NCBI GenBank assembly: GCA_019352125.1
Contig: JABBNV010000092.1
Location: 1-7,962, forward strand
Length of the DNA stretch: 7,962 nucleotides
From: Acidobacteriota bacterium
GTDB lineage: Bacteria > Actinomycetota > Actinomycetes > Actinomycetales > Micrococcaceae
Direction of reading: 5' to 3'
A model generated the notes under the pieces. It made no database searches and was not told the origin of the DNA. It worked only from the letters and a program-made list of their open reading frames with translations. The translations under genes were made by a program, and so were the position numbers. Below are positions 1-6,212 of this stretch, piece by piece (position 1 is the stretch's first letter; the number at the start of each line of letters is the position of its first letter).

Positions 1-446
1 GTCTGAAGCTCGCCATGATCGCCGTTGTACGCTCAGCGATCACTCCGGAGCTCATAGCATTCTTCCGCATACTCATCGCGGAGCATGAGCGTCGAGCGCA
101 ACTAGCAGGCGTCGTCGAACGAGCACGGCGTGAAGCGGGTGCGCCTGATGTGGTGAGTCTGCTGGCCCCTTTTATTGATGCCGTTGGCAAAGAGCGAAAC
201 GTAGAGTTTGCCGATACGGAGCACTGGGTCATCCTGCTACTCCGGCTTGCCGCTTCCTCCATTCAGTTCGACATCCTGTCAGCAGAATTCACACCGAGCC
301 AAATGCTAGTCCGCACGCACGTACGCCTGATAGTGGACATTTTTGTCAACGGCGCGCTCCCCGTGAGTGGTGGGCGTGCCGCACTACCGGACGGATACGA
401 CGAATACCCGTGGGGACCAGCTTTCGAGCGCGCCACGGACCCTTAA
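1..446 (+). CDS. TetR-family regulator, C-terminal part (5' end outside window)
   Basis: The reading frame is open from base 3 (Leu-Lys-Leu-Ala, then the Met codon at 15) to the TAA at 444-446, with no ribosome binding site before the Met at 15. I therefore read this as the C-terminal part of a gene that starts before the window. The visible part is about 147 residues, mostly amphipathic helix. It begins with a stretch (PELIAFFRILIAEHERR) that resembles the ligand-binding, dimerising domain of AefR-like TetR regulators, followed by further helices (FIDAVGK, VILLLRLAASS). The helix-turn-helix domain that would prove the family is not in view. The gene runs in the same direction as the catabolic operon, and its stop lies 19 bases before a perfect inverted repeat at 466-486. 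A local, ligand-responsive repressor of that operon is the natural inference. It could regulate something else. Confidence 0.62.
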   Translation, partial: LKLAMIAVVRSAITPELIAFFRILIAEHERRAQLAGVVERARREAGAPDVVSLLAPFIDAVGKERNVEFADTEHWVILLLRLAASSIQFDILSAEFTPSQMLVRTHVRLIVDIFVNGALPVSGGRAALPDGYDEYPWGPAFERATDP

Positions 447-465
447 CCGCCCACTCGCGATATAG

Positions 466-486
466 TGTACTGTACGGCACAGTACA
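466..486. promoter_or_regulatory. Operator 1: perfect 8-bp inverted repeat before the operon
   Basis: The arms TGTACTGT (466-473) and ACAGTACA (479-486) are exact reverse complements around a 5-base spacer (474-478). The size and symmetry suit a homodimeric TetR-type repressor. It lies 37 bases before the start codon at 524. A close copy (TGCACTGC, 5-base spacer, CCAGTACA) occurs at 6162-6182 before the next transcription unit. That recurrence, in the only two sizeable + strand gaps between genes, is the main argument for function. Which protein binds is not shown by the sequence; the TetR-like gene ending at 446 and the one at 7689-7962 are both candidates. Confidence 0.78.
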
Positions 487-488
487 AT
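483..488 (+). promoter_or_regulatory. Candidate -10 box of the operon promoter
   Basis: TACAAT fits the TANNNT pattern of actinobacterial -10 elements and overlaps the right arm of the operator at 466-486, so a bound repressor would block RNA polymerase. The -35 region (about 460-465, ATATAG) is poor. A second possible -10, TATAGT at 461-466, overlaps the left arm. From TACAAT the transcript would begin near 494-496, giving a leader of about 30 bases before the ATG at 524. This is pattern reading only. Confidence 0.4.
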
Positions 489-511
489 CATGGCGAGCCT
501 TTTCTTTCGAA

Positions 512-516
512 CGGAG
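512..516 (+). promoter_or_regulatory. Ribosome binding site fixing the FAH start at 524
   Basis: CGGAG ends 7 bases before the ATG at 524. The same frame is open back to an ATG at 410, but that start lies inside the upstream regulator gene, upstream of the operator, and adds 38 residues unlike any FAH N-terminus. This site therefore decides the start. Confidence 0.7.
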
Positions 517-523
517 ACACAAC

Positions 524-1384
524 ATGCGCATTGCAAACCTGAACGGGCGCGCGGCACTCATTACGGATGCTGGCGCCATTGACATCGCTTCGGCCTCGGA
601 CGGAGCCTTTGGCCCGGACCCTATGAGCATTTACACACAGTGGAGTGAATTCGTTGCCTGGGCGCCCACCGCCTCTCTCGAGGGCGCCACGGCATGGGAA
701 CAAGCGGATCTGGGAATCCCCGTCCCCCGGCCACCCCAGATCCTGGCGATCGGCGTCAACTACAAGGACCACGCCGCTGAGGCTGGCATTCCGGCGCCCG
801 ATGAGCTGATCGTGTTCACCAAGTTCCTCTCCTGCCTGGCAGAGCCCAATGCCACCGTTGAACTTCCCAGCGAGGATGTGGATTACGAGACGGAGATTGT
901 GGTGGTCATCGGCAAGGCGGGCCACCAGATCGCCAAGGAGGATGCATGGTCCCACGTAGCGGGAATCTCCGTGGGCCAGGACTACTCCGAGCGCACTATT
1001 CAGCGCAGGCCGCCGGTACCTCAGTTCTCCCTCGGCAAGTCGTTTCCAAACTTCGGCCCCTTCGGCCCCTTCGTCGTCACACCGGATGAGTTTACAGATC
1101 GGGATGCAATCACCTTTCGGGCCACACTCGCCCGTCCTGGCGAGGAGCCAATCACCCTGCAGACAGGAAACACGAACCAGCTGTTCTTCCCCATCGACGA
1201 GTCGATTCACCGGCTGTCCAAGATTGTGACGCTACTGCCTGGCGACATCATCTTTACTGGAACACCCGCCGGCGTAGGACTCTCTCGAGGCATCTTGATG
1301 CGCCCCGGGTATCAGCTCACTACCACGCTCGACGGCGTCGGCTCCTTCACAAATGAGTTTGTAGCCCAGGTGGAATCTCGATGA
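524..1384 (+). CDS. Fumarylacetoacetate hydrolase (FAH) family protein
   Basis: The 286-residue protein has a short N-terminal domain (about 1-70) followed by a complete FAH catalytic domain (about 72-284). Visible family landmarks are NYKDH (79-83), the metal-binding DYETE with Glu122 and Glu124, the third likely ligand Asp153 in GQDYSER, Lys172 in the GKS segment followed by the proline/glycine turn GPFGP, GNTNQ, and the signature FTGTPAGVG (244-252). Family members hydrolyse C-C bonds in 1,3-diketo acids (fumarylacetoacetate, acylpyruvates), or act as hydratases, isomerases or decarboxylases on related dienoates, using Mg2+ or Mn2+ in the cytosol. The next gene encodes an acetoacetyl-CoA synthetase, so an acetoacetate- or 3-oxo-acid-releasing hydrolase is the best inference. 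It is the first gene of the operon, and its TGA overlaps the next ATG. The exact substrate is unknown. Confidence 0.9.
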   Translation: MRIANLNGRAALITDAGAIDIASASDGAFGPDPMSIYTQWSEFVAWAPTASLEGATAWEQADLGIPVPRPPQILAIGVNYKDHAAEAGIPAPDELIVFTKFLSCLAEPNATVELPSEDVDYETEIVVVIGKAGHQIAKEDAWSHVAGISVGQDYSERTIQRRPPVPQFSLGKSFPNFGPFGPFVVTPDEFTDRDAITFRATLARPGEEPITLQTGNTNQLFFPIDESIHRLSKIVTLLPGDIIFTGTPAGVGLSRGILMRPGYQLTTTLDGVGSFTNEFVAQVESR

Positions 1385-3324
1385 CGGAGATGCCAGAGAT
1401 TACGTGGGCGCCCACGGAGCAAAGTATCCGAGCAACCAACCTCTGGTCCCTTCGCAATCACGTCATCGAGCATTACGGCGTCACTCTTGACGACTATCCC
1501 GCCTTCTGGTCCTGGTCCGTCACCGAGCCTGCTTCCTTCTGGGCTGCGGTCACCGAGCATGCGGGACTCATCGGTGACGGCCTCACCGGCCCCGCCCTCA
1601 TCGAAAACCGTTTGCCGGGAGCTGTGTGGTACCCAAATGCTCGGCTGAACTACGCCGAGAACGTGCTGCGCTGGAGCGCCATTCAAGGTGACGAGATTGC
1701 CGTCGTCGGGCTCGAAGAAGATGGCAGCCGGCTTGAATGGACGTGGACGGACCTGGTAGAGCGCACCGCAGCATTGGCTGCTGCCTTGCGGGACCACTCC
1801 GTGGGCGTCGGGGACGTGGTGGGCGGAATCTTCCCCAACGGGCCCCAAGCAATTGTTGCACTCTTGGCAACAGCGGCAGTCGGTGCAATTTTCTCCGTTT
1901 GCTCGCCGGACTTCGCAGCATCCGCAATCGTGGACCGACTGACCGATCTTGCCCCAAACGTGTTGTTGGCGTCTTCTGGTTACACGTTCAAGGGAAAGAG
2001 CATCAACAGCCGACCTCTGGTGGAGGCTGTCCGTGCGGATCTCCCGGGCCGCCCTGCGCTTGAATGGGTGGACGGGAACCTCGACCTATTCCCACCCGCG
2101 GAGCCAGCTTACGTGCGCGTAGCATTCAACCACCCGCTATGGGTCCTGTTCTCCTCCGGAACAACGGGAGCGCCCAAAGGAATTGTGCACGGGCACGGCG
2201 GGATCCTGCTGGAGTCAGCTAAGGGCATCGGCCTGCAGTTCGATCTAGGCCCGGGTGACCGATACTTCGCGGCAGCCAACACCTCATGGATGGTCTGGAA
2301 TACCCTGGCCAACACGCTCTCCACCGGTGCATCCATCGTCACCTTCCCCGGCGCTTCGGCGTGGCCTGATGCTGACCGTCAGTTCGCCATAGTGGCAGAG
2401 ACTGATACAACGATGCTTGCCACGGGTGCTGCGTACCTGGCCCTCGTAGAGAAATCCGAGCTCAGGCCAGCAGACCGGTACAACCTCAGTAGCCTGCATA
2501 CCATCATGTCCACCGGGTCCGTCCTCTCTCCCGGTACGTGGAAGTGGGTCCATGACGCGGTCAAACACGACGTCCATCTCACCAGCGACTCGGGCGGCAC
2601 CGACATTTGTTCTGGCTTCATCGGCGGGAATCCTTGGCAGAGCGTTCACCTCGGAGAGCTTCAGGGGCCCACACTCGGCTCGCCCGTTGAAATCCGGACG
2701 GACGGACGTCCCGCCCAGCAGGATGAGGTCGGGGAACTGGTGCTGACCGGACCTATGCCCTCGATGCCGGTGCGCTTCTGGAATGACGCTGACGGGGAGA
2801 AGTATCGCCACGCCTATTTCGAGGCTGACCCCCGTGTATGGACGCACGGCGATTGGATCAGCCGTACGGCAAACAACGGAATCGTCATTCACGGCCGCAG
2901 TGACGCCACACTCAATCGTGACGGAGTACGCCTTGGCAGCGCTGACATTTACGCCGCGCTCCAGGGCATCGCTGAGGTCCGCAACGCCGTCATACTGGGC
3001 ATCGAGATCCCCGGTGGCAAGTATTGGATGCCACTGTTTGTGGAGTTGGTTGAGGGCGTGACGCTGACCGATGAACTGGCGGATCACATCCGTCAGGTGA
3101 TTCGCGGACGGACCAGCGCGCGGCACGTTCCCGACGCCATCGAGGCGGCCCCCGGAATCCCCATCACCCACGCGGGTAAACGCATCGAGGTTCCGCTGAA
3201 AAAGCTGTTCCTCGGTGCCCCGGCGGAACGCGCTGTGAACCGCAGCTCACTGCAGAATCCTGAGGCTATCGACTGGTTCGTAGCCCGGGCCACTTCATTC
3301 AGAGCCAACGAAGGGATGTTATGA
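1381..3324 (+). CDS. Acetoacetyl-CoA synthetase (acetoacetate-CoA ligase)
   Basis: The enzyme would activate acetoacetate, or a related 3-oxo acid, to its CoA thioester with ATP, giving AMP and pyrophosphate. The 647 residues match the usual length of this family. It has an N-terminal cap like that of acetyl-CoA synthetases (WYPNARLNYAENVLR), the P-loop SSGTTGAPKG (258-267) followed by the family-typical IVHGHGGILLE, the segment SDSGGTDICSGFIGGNP, Asp491 in THGDW and Arg506 in the hinge region GRSDATLNRDGVR that bind the AMP ribose, and a C-terminal HAGKRIEVPLKKLF whose Lys600 matches the catalytic lysine of the adenylate-forming superfamily. All key residues are present. The ATG overlaps the FAH stop (ATGA), with AGGTGG at 1368-1373 as ribosome binding site. 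The thiolase two genes downstream is the natural consumer of its product. A longer 3-oxo acid as the true substrate cannot be excluded. Confidence 0.93.
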   Translation: MTEMPEITWAPTEQSIRATNLWSLRNHVIEHYGVTLDDYPAFWSWSVTEPASFWAAVTEHAGLIGDGLTGPALIENRLPGAVWYPNARLNYAENVLRWSAIQGDEIAVVGLEEDGSRLEWTWTDLVERTAALAAALRDHSVGVGDVVGGIFPNGPQAIVALLATAAVGAIFSVCSPDFAASAIVDRLTDLAPNVLLASSGYTFKGKSINSRPLVEAVRADLPGRPALEWVDGNLDLFPPAEPAYVRVAFNHPLWVLFSSGTTGAPKGIVHGHGGILLESAKGIGLQFDLGPGDRYFAAANTSWMVWNTLANTLSTGASIVTFPGASAWPDADRQFAIVAETDTTMLATGAAYLALVEKSELRPADRYNLSSLHTIMSTGSVLSPGTWKWVHDAVKHDVHLTSDSGGTDICSGFIGGNPWQSVHLGELQGPTLGSPVEIRTDGRPAQQDEVGELVLTGPMPSMPVRFWNDADGEKYRHAYFEADPRVWTHGDWISRTANNGIVIHGRSDATLNRDGVRLGSADIYAALQGIAEVRNAVILGIEIPGGKYWMPLFVELVEGVTLTDELADHIRQVIRGRTSARHVPDAIEAAPGIPITHAGKRIEVPLKKLFLGAPAERAVNRSSLQNPEAIDWFVARATSFRANEGML

Positions 3325-4916
3325 CCATGACACGCCAGGACAATGACGTCGACGTGATCATTGTGGGCCAGGGCAGTGTGGGCCTGATGCTATCGCTGGC
3401 GCTGGCCCAACGTGGCCACCGCGTACTTGCAGTAGAGCGCCACACCAAACCGTATGCACTTCCCCGCGCCGTCCACTATGACCCGGACGTGAACCGATTC
3501 CTTGCCTCCCTCGGCATCACCGCGCAGGAGCAGGCAACCTTCGGCGAGACGTGCCTGAGCTACGACTGGCTCACCGCGGACAAGCAACTCCTCCTCACCT
3601 TCCGTTCAGACCCTGAGGGGAATCAGGGCTGGCCGGACTCCACTATGTTTGCCCAATCTGGACTCGAGGACTCTCTGCGGAAACATCAGAAAGCAGTCCC
3701 CACACTCGACGTTCGTTGGGGCACGGAGCTGACAGCCTTCTCGCAAGACGACGACGGCGTCACGGCCACCATCGCTGGCACGGATGGCCCACAGACGGTC
3801 CGTGCAAAGTTCATGGTTGGTGCCGATGGAGCGAACTCCGTGGTCCGTCAGCTAGCCGGCTTGCCAATGGAGGATCTGGGATTCAGTTCTGACTGGCTCG
3901 TGATGGATCTGAAGATGCCGGAGCGCCAATGGGTGCCCGTCAACGGGCAAATCTGTGATCCCATGAGGCCCACGTCCTGTGTGTCCGGCGGCCCCGGTAG
4001 GCGCCGTTTCGAATTCATGCTGATGCCAGGGGACGATCCAACCACGTTCGCCACACCCCAGACGGCGTGGCGGCTCGCTGCTCCGTGGAATGTTGGCCCT
4101 GACGAGGCCGAGTTGGAGCGTCTGGCAATGTATACATTTCATGCCCGCTGCGTAACGCGTTGGAGCGAGGGCCACGTCTTCATTGCTGGGGACGCCGCCC
4201 ACCAGATGCCCCCGTTCTTTGGGCGCGGCATGGTCTCTGGTGTCCGCGATGCGGTCAACCTTGCATGGAAGCTCGACCATGTTCTTCAGGGCTTTGCCCC
4301 GCTGACATTGCTGGACACCTACGGACCGGAGCGCAATGCACATATTCAATATGCGCTCGGCATGTCTCTGGAGCTGGGCCGCCTCATGACCGAGACGGAC
4401 CCTGAGAAGGCGGCGGAACGGGACGCATATTTCCTCGCGAAGGGGCCCGATCCCAGAGATGCAATGCCACCGTTGCCACCGGAAATCCTGGGCCCTGGAT
4501 TTTTCCCCAGCGGCGCACCCGGGGATGACCCTATCGCGGGCAGAATCGGTGTACAGGGCCGACTCCGCGGCATCGATGGGCGCGTCTCGAACGCGGACAC
4601 GATTAGCTGGGGTGAGCACATCGCCTTCGTGGACGCGCGGCACCTTACCGAAGCAGAAGCGCAGCGAATCCGCGCTGCAAAACCCAAACTAACCCCAGGA
4701 AAAGTGATCGAAATTGTACCAGCAGGTACTCCGGCGCGTAACGATCACAGCGGTGAAGACATGGATCAGCGCTACACCGCAGTCTTCGACCAGACCGGCA
4801 CAGTCGCCATTGTCTACCGTCCTGACTTTCACGGTTTCGGATCCGCCCGCACCATCGAGGAAGCTATCAGCCTTCTCGCTGCCCTCGACCCACACCTCAT
4901 CAAGGAGCCAGCATGA
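3321..4916 (+). CDS. FAD-dependent aromatic hydroxylase, MhpA-like (group A)
   Basis: This is a single-component NAD(P)H-dependent flavoprotein hydroxylase that would add oxygen to a phenolic or heteroaromatic ring. The 531 residues hold the N-terminal Rossmann motif GQGSVG (16-21) with ribose-binding Glu39, the Asp-Gly motif GADGANSVVR (Asp169), the second FAD motif AGDAAHQMPPF (Asp291) followed by GRGMVSGVRDAVNLAWKL, and a C-terminal thioredoxin-like domain (about 406-531) ending with RPDFHGFG. This layout is that of 3-(3-hydroxyphenyl)propionate hydroxylase and related phenol, resorcinol and polyketide hydroxylases; the substrate cannot be assigned. GQGSVG replaces the more common GAGPVG, and GRGM replaces the usual GQGM/GQGL, but no essential residue is clearly lost. 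The ATG overlaps the previous stop (ATGA). AAGGG at 3311-3315 fits this start, and a second in-frame ATG at 3327 is a possible alternative. Confidence 0.92.
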   Translation: MTMTRQDNDVDVIIVGQGSVGLMLSLALAQRGHRVLAVERHTKPYALPRAVHYDPDVNRFLASLGITAQEQATFGETCLSYDWLTADKQLLLTFRSDPEGNQGWPDSTMFAQSGLEDSLRKHQKAVPTLDVRWGTELTAFSQDDDGVTATIAGTDGPQTVRAKFMVGADGANSVVRQLAGLPMEDLGFSSDWLVMDLKMPERQWVPVNGQICDPMRPTSCVSGGPGRRRFEFMLMPGDDPTTFATPQTAWRLAAPWNVGPDEAELERLAMYTFHARCVTRWSEGHVFIAGDAAHQMPPFFGRGMVSGVRDAVNLAWKLDHVLQGFAPLTLLDTYGPERNAHIQYALGMSLELGRLMTETDPEKAAERDAYFLAKGPDPRDAMPPLPPEILGPGFFPSGAPGDDPIAGRIGVQGRLRGIDGRVSNADTISWGEHIAFVDARHLTEAEAQRIRAAKPKLTPGKVIEIVPAGTPARNDHSGEDMDQRYTAVFDQTGTVAIVYRPDFHGFGSARTIEEAISLLAALDPHLIKEPA

Positions 4917-6133
4917 GCACCATCAAAGATGACGACGCAGTCATCATTGCTACAGCCCGCACCCCTATCGGTCGCGCCCGCAAGGGTGGGCTCGTTAACG
5001 TACGCGGCGACGAGCTTGCACGGCAGGCCTTCGCCGCTGTCATTGGCAAGATTCCGGGGCTATCCATCTCTGACGTGGATGACCTGATGCTGGGAACAGC
5101 TGCCCCGGAGGGTGAACAGGGTTTCAACATGGCACGCGTCGTAGCGACGCTCCTCGGGTATGACGGCCTACCGGGCACTACGGTCAATCGGTTCTGCGCT
5201 TCTTCTATCCAAACCACTCGAATGGCCTTCCATGCCATCCGCGCAGGCGAAGGTGATGCCTTCCTCGTGGGTGGAACCGAGTCCACCTCAAGAGCTCTGC
5301 CCCCTACCTCGGCTGGCAATACAACGTTCGACGACGCGGCACTGCGCACACAACAGGCCATGCTGGACGGCCGTCCCTGGCACGACCCCCGCGAGGACGG
5401 TCTGGTCCCGGATGCATATATCCAAATGGGCCACACCGCAGAATACGTTGCTCGACTTCACGGCGTGAGCCGCGCTGACCAGGACGAGTACGCAGCCCGC
5501 TCCCAACGGCTCGCAGCTGACGCGCAGGCCAACGGTTTCCTGGCCCGAGAGATCACCTCGGTGCAGCTCCCAGATGGATCATTGTTTGAGGTTGATGATT
5601 CATTGCGCGCTGGCACTACGCTGGAAGCGCTGGCACAGTTACAGCCGGCATTCTCCCCTGTGGGCACGGTGACAGCAGGCAACGCGTGCCCGTTGAACGA
5701 CGGCGCATCGGCAGCACTTGTTGTCTCGGGACGCTACGCAAAGGCGAACGGCCTTACGCCTCTTGCGCGCATCGTCTCAACCGCAGTCAGCGGCCTCTCC
5801 CCCGAAGTTATGGGGCTGGGCCCAGTGGAATCCTCGCAGCGCGCTCTCAAGCGCGCTGGCCTGGGAATCGATGATCTTGATTTGATCGAAATCAATGAGG
5901 CATTCGCTGTGCAAGTTCTGGCATCTGCCCGCGAGCTTGGAATCGACATCGATCGTCAACTTAATCTTCGCGGTGGAGCCATCGCCATCGGTCACCCGTT
6001 CGGTGCCACCGGAACTCGACTCATCGGAACACTCATCAACGGTCTTCAGACGGATGATTCGACATTGGGTATGGCCACCCTCTGCGTGGGTGGCGGTCAG
6101 GGCATGGCGATTGTGCTCGAGCGCTTGAACTGA
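4913..6133 (+). CDS. Thiolase (acetyl-CoA C-acyltransferase)
   Basis: The enzyme cleaves 3-oxoacyl-CoA with CoA to acetyl-CoA and a shortened acyl-CoA, here most simply acetoacetyl-CoA to two acetyl-CoA. The 406-residue protein has full thiolase length and all catalytic parts: nucleophile Cys95 in NRFCASS, the GGTEST loop, NEAF (328-331), His361 in GHPFGATG, and the second cysteine Cys391 in the C-terminal CVGGGQG. The NRFCASS form resembles degradative FadA-type thiolases more than the CGSG form of biosynthetic ones. The start is clear: AAGGAG at 4902-4907 lies 5 bases before an ATG that overlaps the hydroxylase stop (ATGA). It is the last gene of the operon. The 79 bases after it hold a promoter-like region but no visible terminator, so some read-through into the next gene is possible. 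The acyl chain length accepted is not evident. Confidence 0.94.
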   Translation: MSTIKDDDAVIIATARTPIGRARKGGLVNVRGDELARQAFAAVIGKIPGLSISDVDDLMLGTAAPEGEQGFNMARVVATLLGYDGLPGTTVNRFCASSIQTTRMAFHAIRAGEGDAFLVGGTESTSRALPPTSAGNTTFDDAALRTQQAMLDGRPWHDPREDGLVPDAYIQMGHTAEYVARLHGVSRADQDEYAARSQRLAADAQANGFLAREITSVQLPDGSLFEVDDSLRAGTTLEALAQLQPAFSPVGTVTAGNACPLNDGASAALVVSGRYAKANGLTPLARIVSTAVSGLSPEVMGLGPVESSQRALKRAGLGIDDLDLIEINEAFAVQVLASARELGIDIDRQLNLRGGAIAIGHPFGATGTRLIGTLINGLQTDDSTLGMATLCVGGGQGMAIVLERLN

Positions 6134-6161
6134 CGAAATTTGTGGGTAGTTGCTCTATATC

Positions 6162-6182
6162 TGCACTGCTCAGTCCAGTACA
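6162..6182. promoter_or_regulatory. Operator 2: imperfect copy of the repeat at 466-486
   Basis: TGCACTGC (6162-6169) and CCAGTACA (6175-6182) flank a 5-base spacer. It matches operator 1 in arm length, spacer length and most arm bases, with the shared form TGyACTG, 7 bases, CAGTACA. The right arm is better conserved than the left. It lies 30 bases before the start codon at 6213, close to the 37 bases of operator 1. The same repressor probably controls both units, and the less perfect left arm may mean weaker binding. Confidence 0.75.
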
Positions 6183-6184
6183 CT
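6179..6184 (+). promoter_or_regulatory. Candidate -10 box of the monooxygenase promoter
   Basis: TACACT fits TANNNT and sits in the same place relative to operator 2 as TACAAT does to operator 1, overlapping the right arm. The matching -35 position (6156-6161, TATATC) is poor. A start of transcription near 6190 would leave about 23 bases of leader. Evidence is the parallel with the first promoter. Confidence 0.38.
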
Positions 6185-6201
6185 TTATTCAAACGCAGTT
6201 T

Positions 6202-6207
6202 ATGGAG
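6202..6207 (+). promoter_or_regulatory. Ribosome binding site fixing the start at 6213
   Basis: ATGGAG ends 5 bases before the ATG at 6213. The same frame is open back to a TTG at 6150, but that start would place the operator and -10 box inside the coding region and has no ribosome binding site. The start at 6213 is preferred. Confidence 0.72.
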
Positions 6208-6212
6208 ATGAC

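Noticed and set aside
488..1210. Long open frame on the - strand opposite the FAH gene
   Set aside because: It lies wholly antisense to a gene with complete family motifs, and its translation shows no recognisable domain. It is a by-product of G/C-rich third positions.
2284..3171. Long open frame on the - strand opposite the acetoacetyl-CoA synthetase gene
   Set aside because: Antisense to conserved catalytic motifs, low-complexity translation, no plausible family.
3852..4643. Long open frame on the - strand opposite the hydroxylase gene
   Set aside because: Antisense shadow of a well-supported gene; no domain, no sign of a separate promoter.
4715..4730. GTACC-AGCA-GGTAC inverted repeat, superficially like the operators
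   Set aside because: It lies inside the hydroxylase coding sequence, has a different core and spacer, and encodes ordinary residues (VPAGT). Likely chance.
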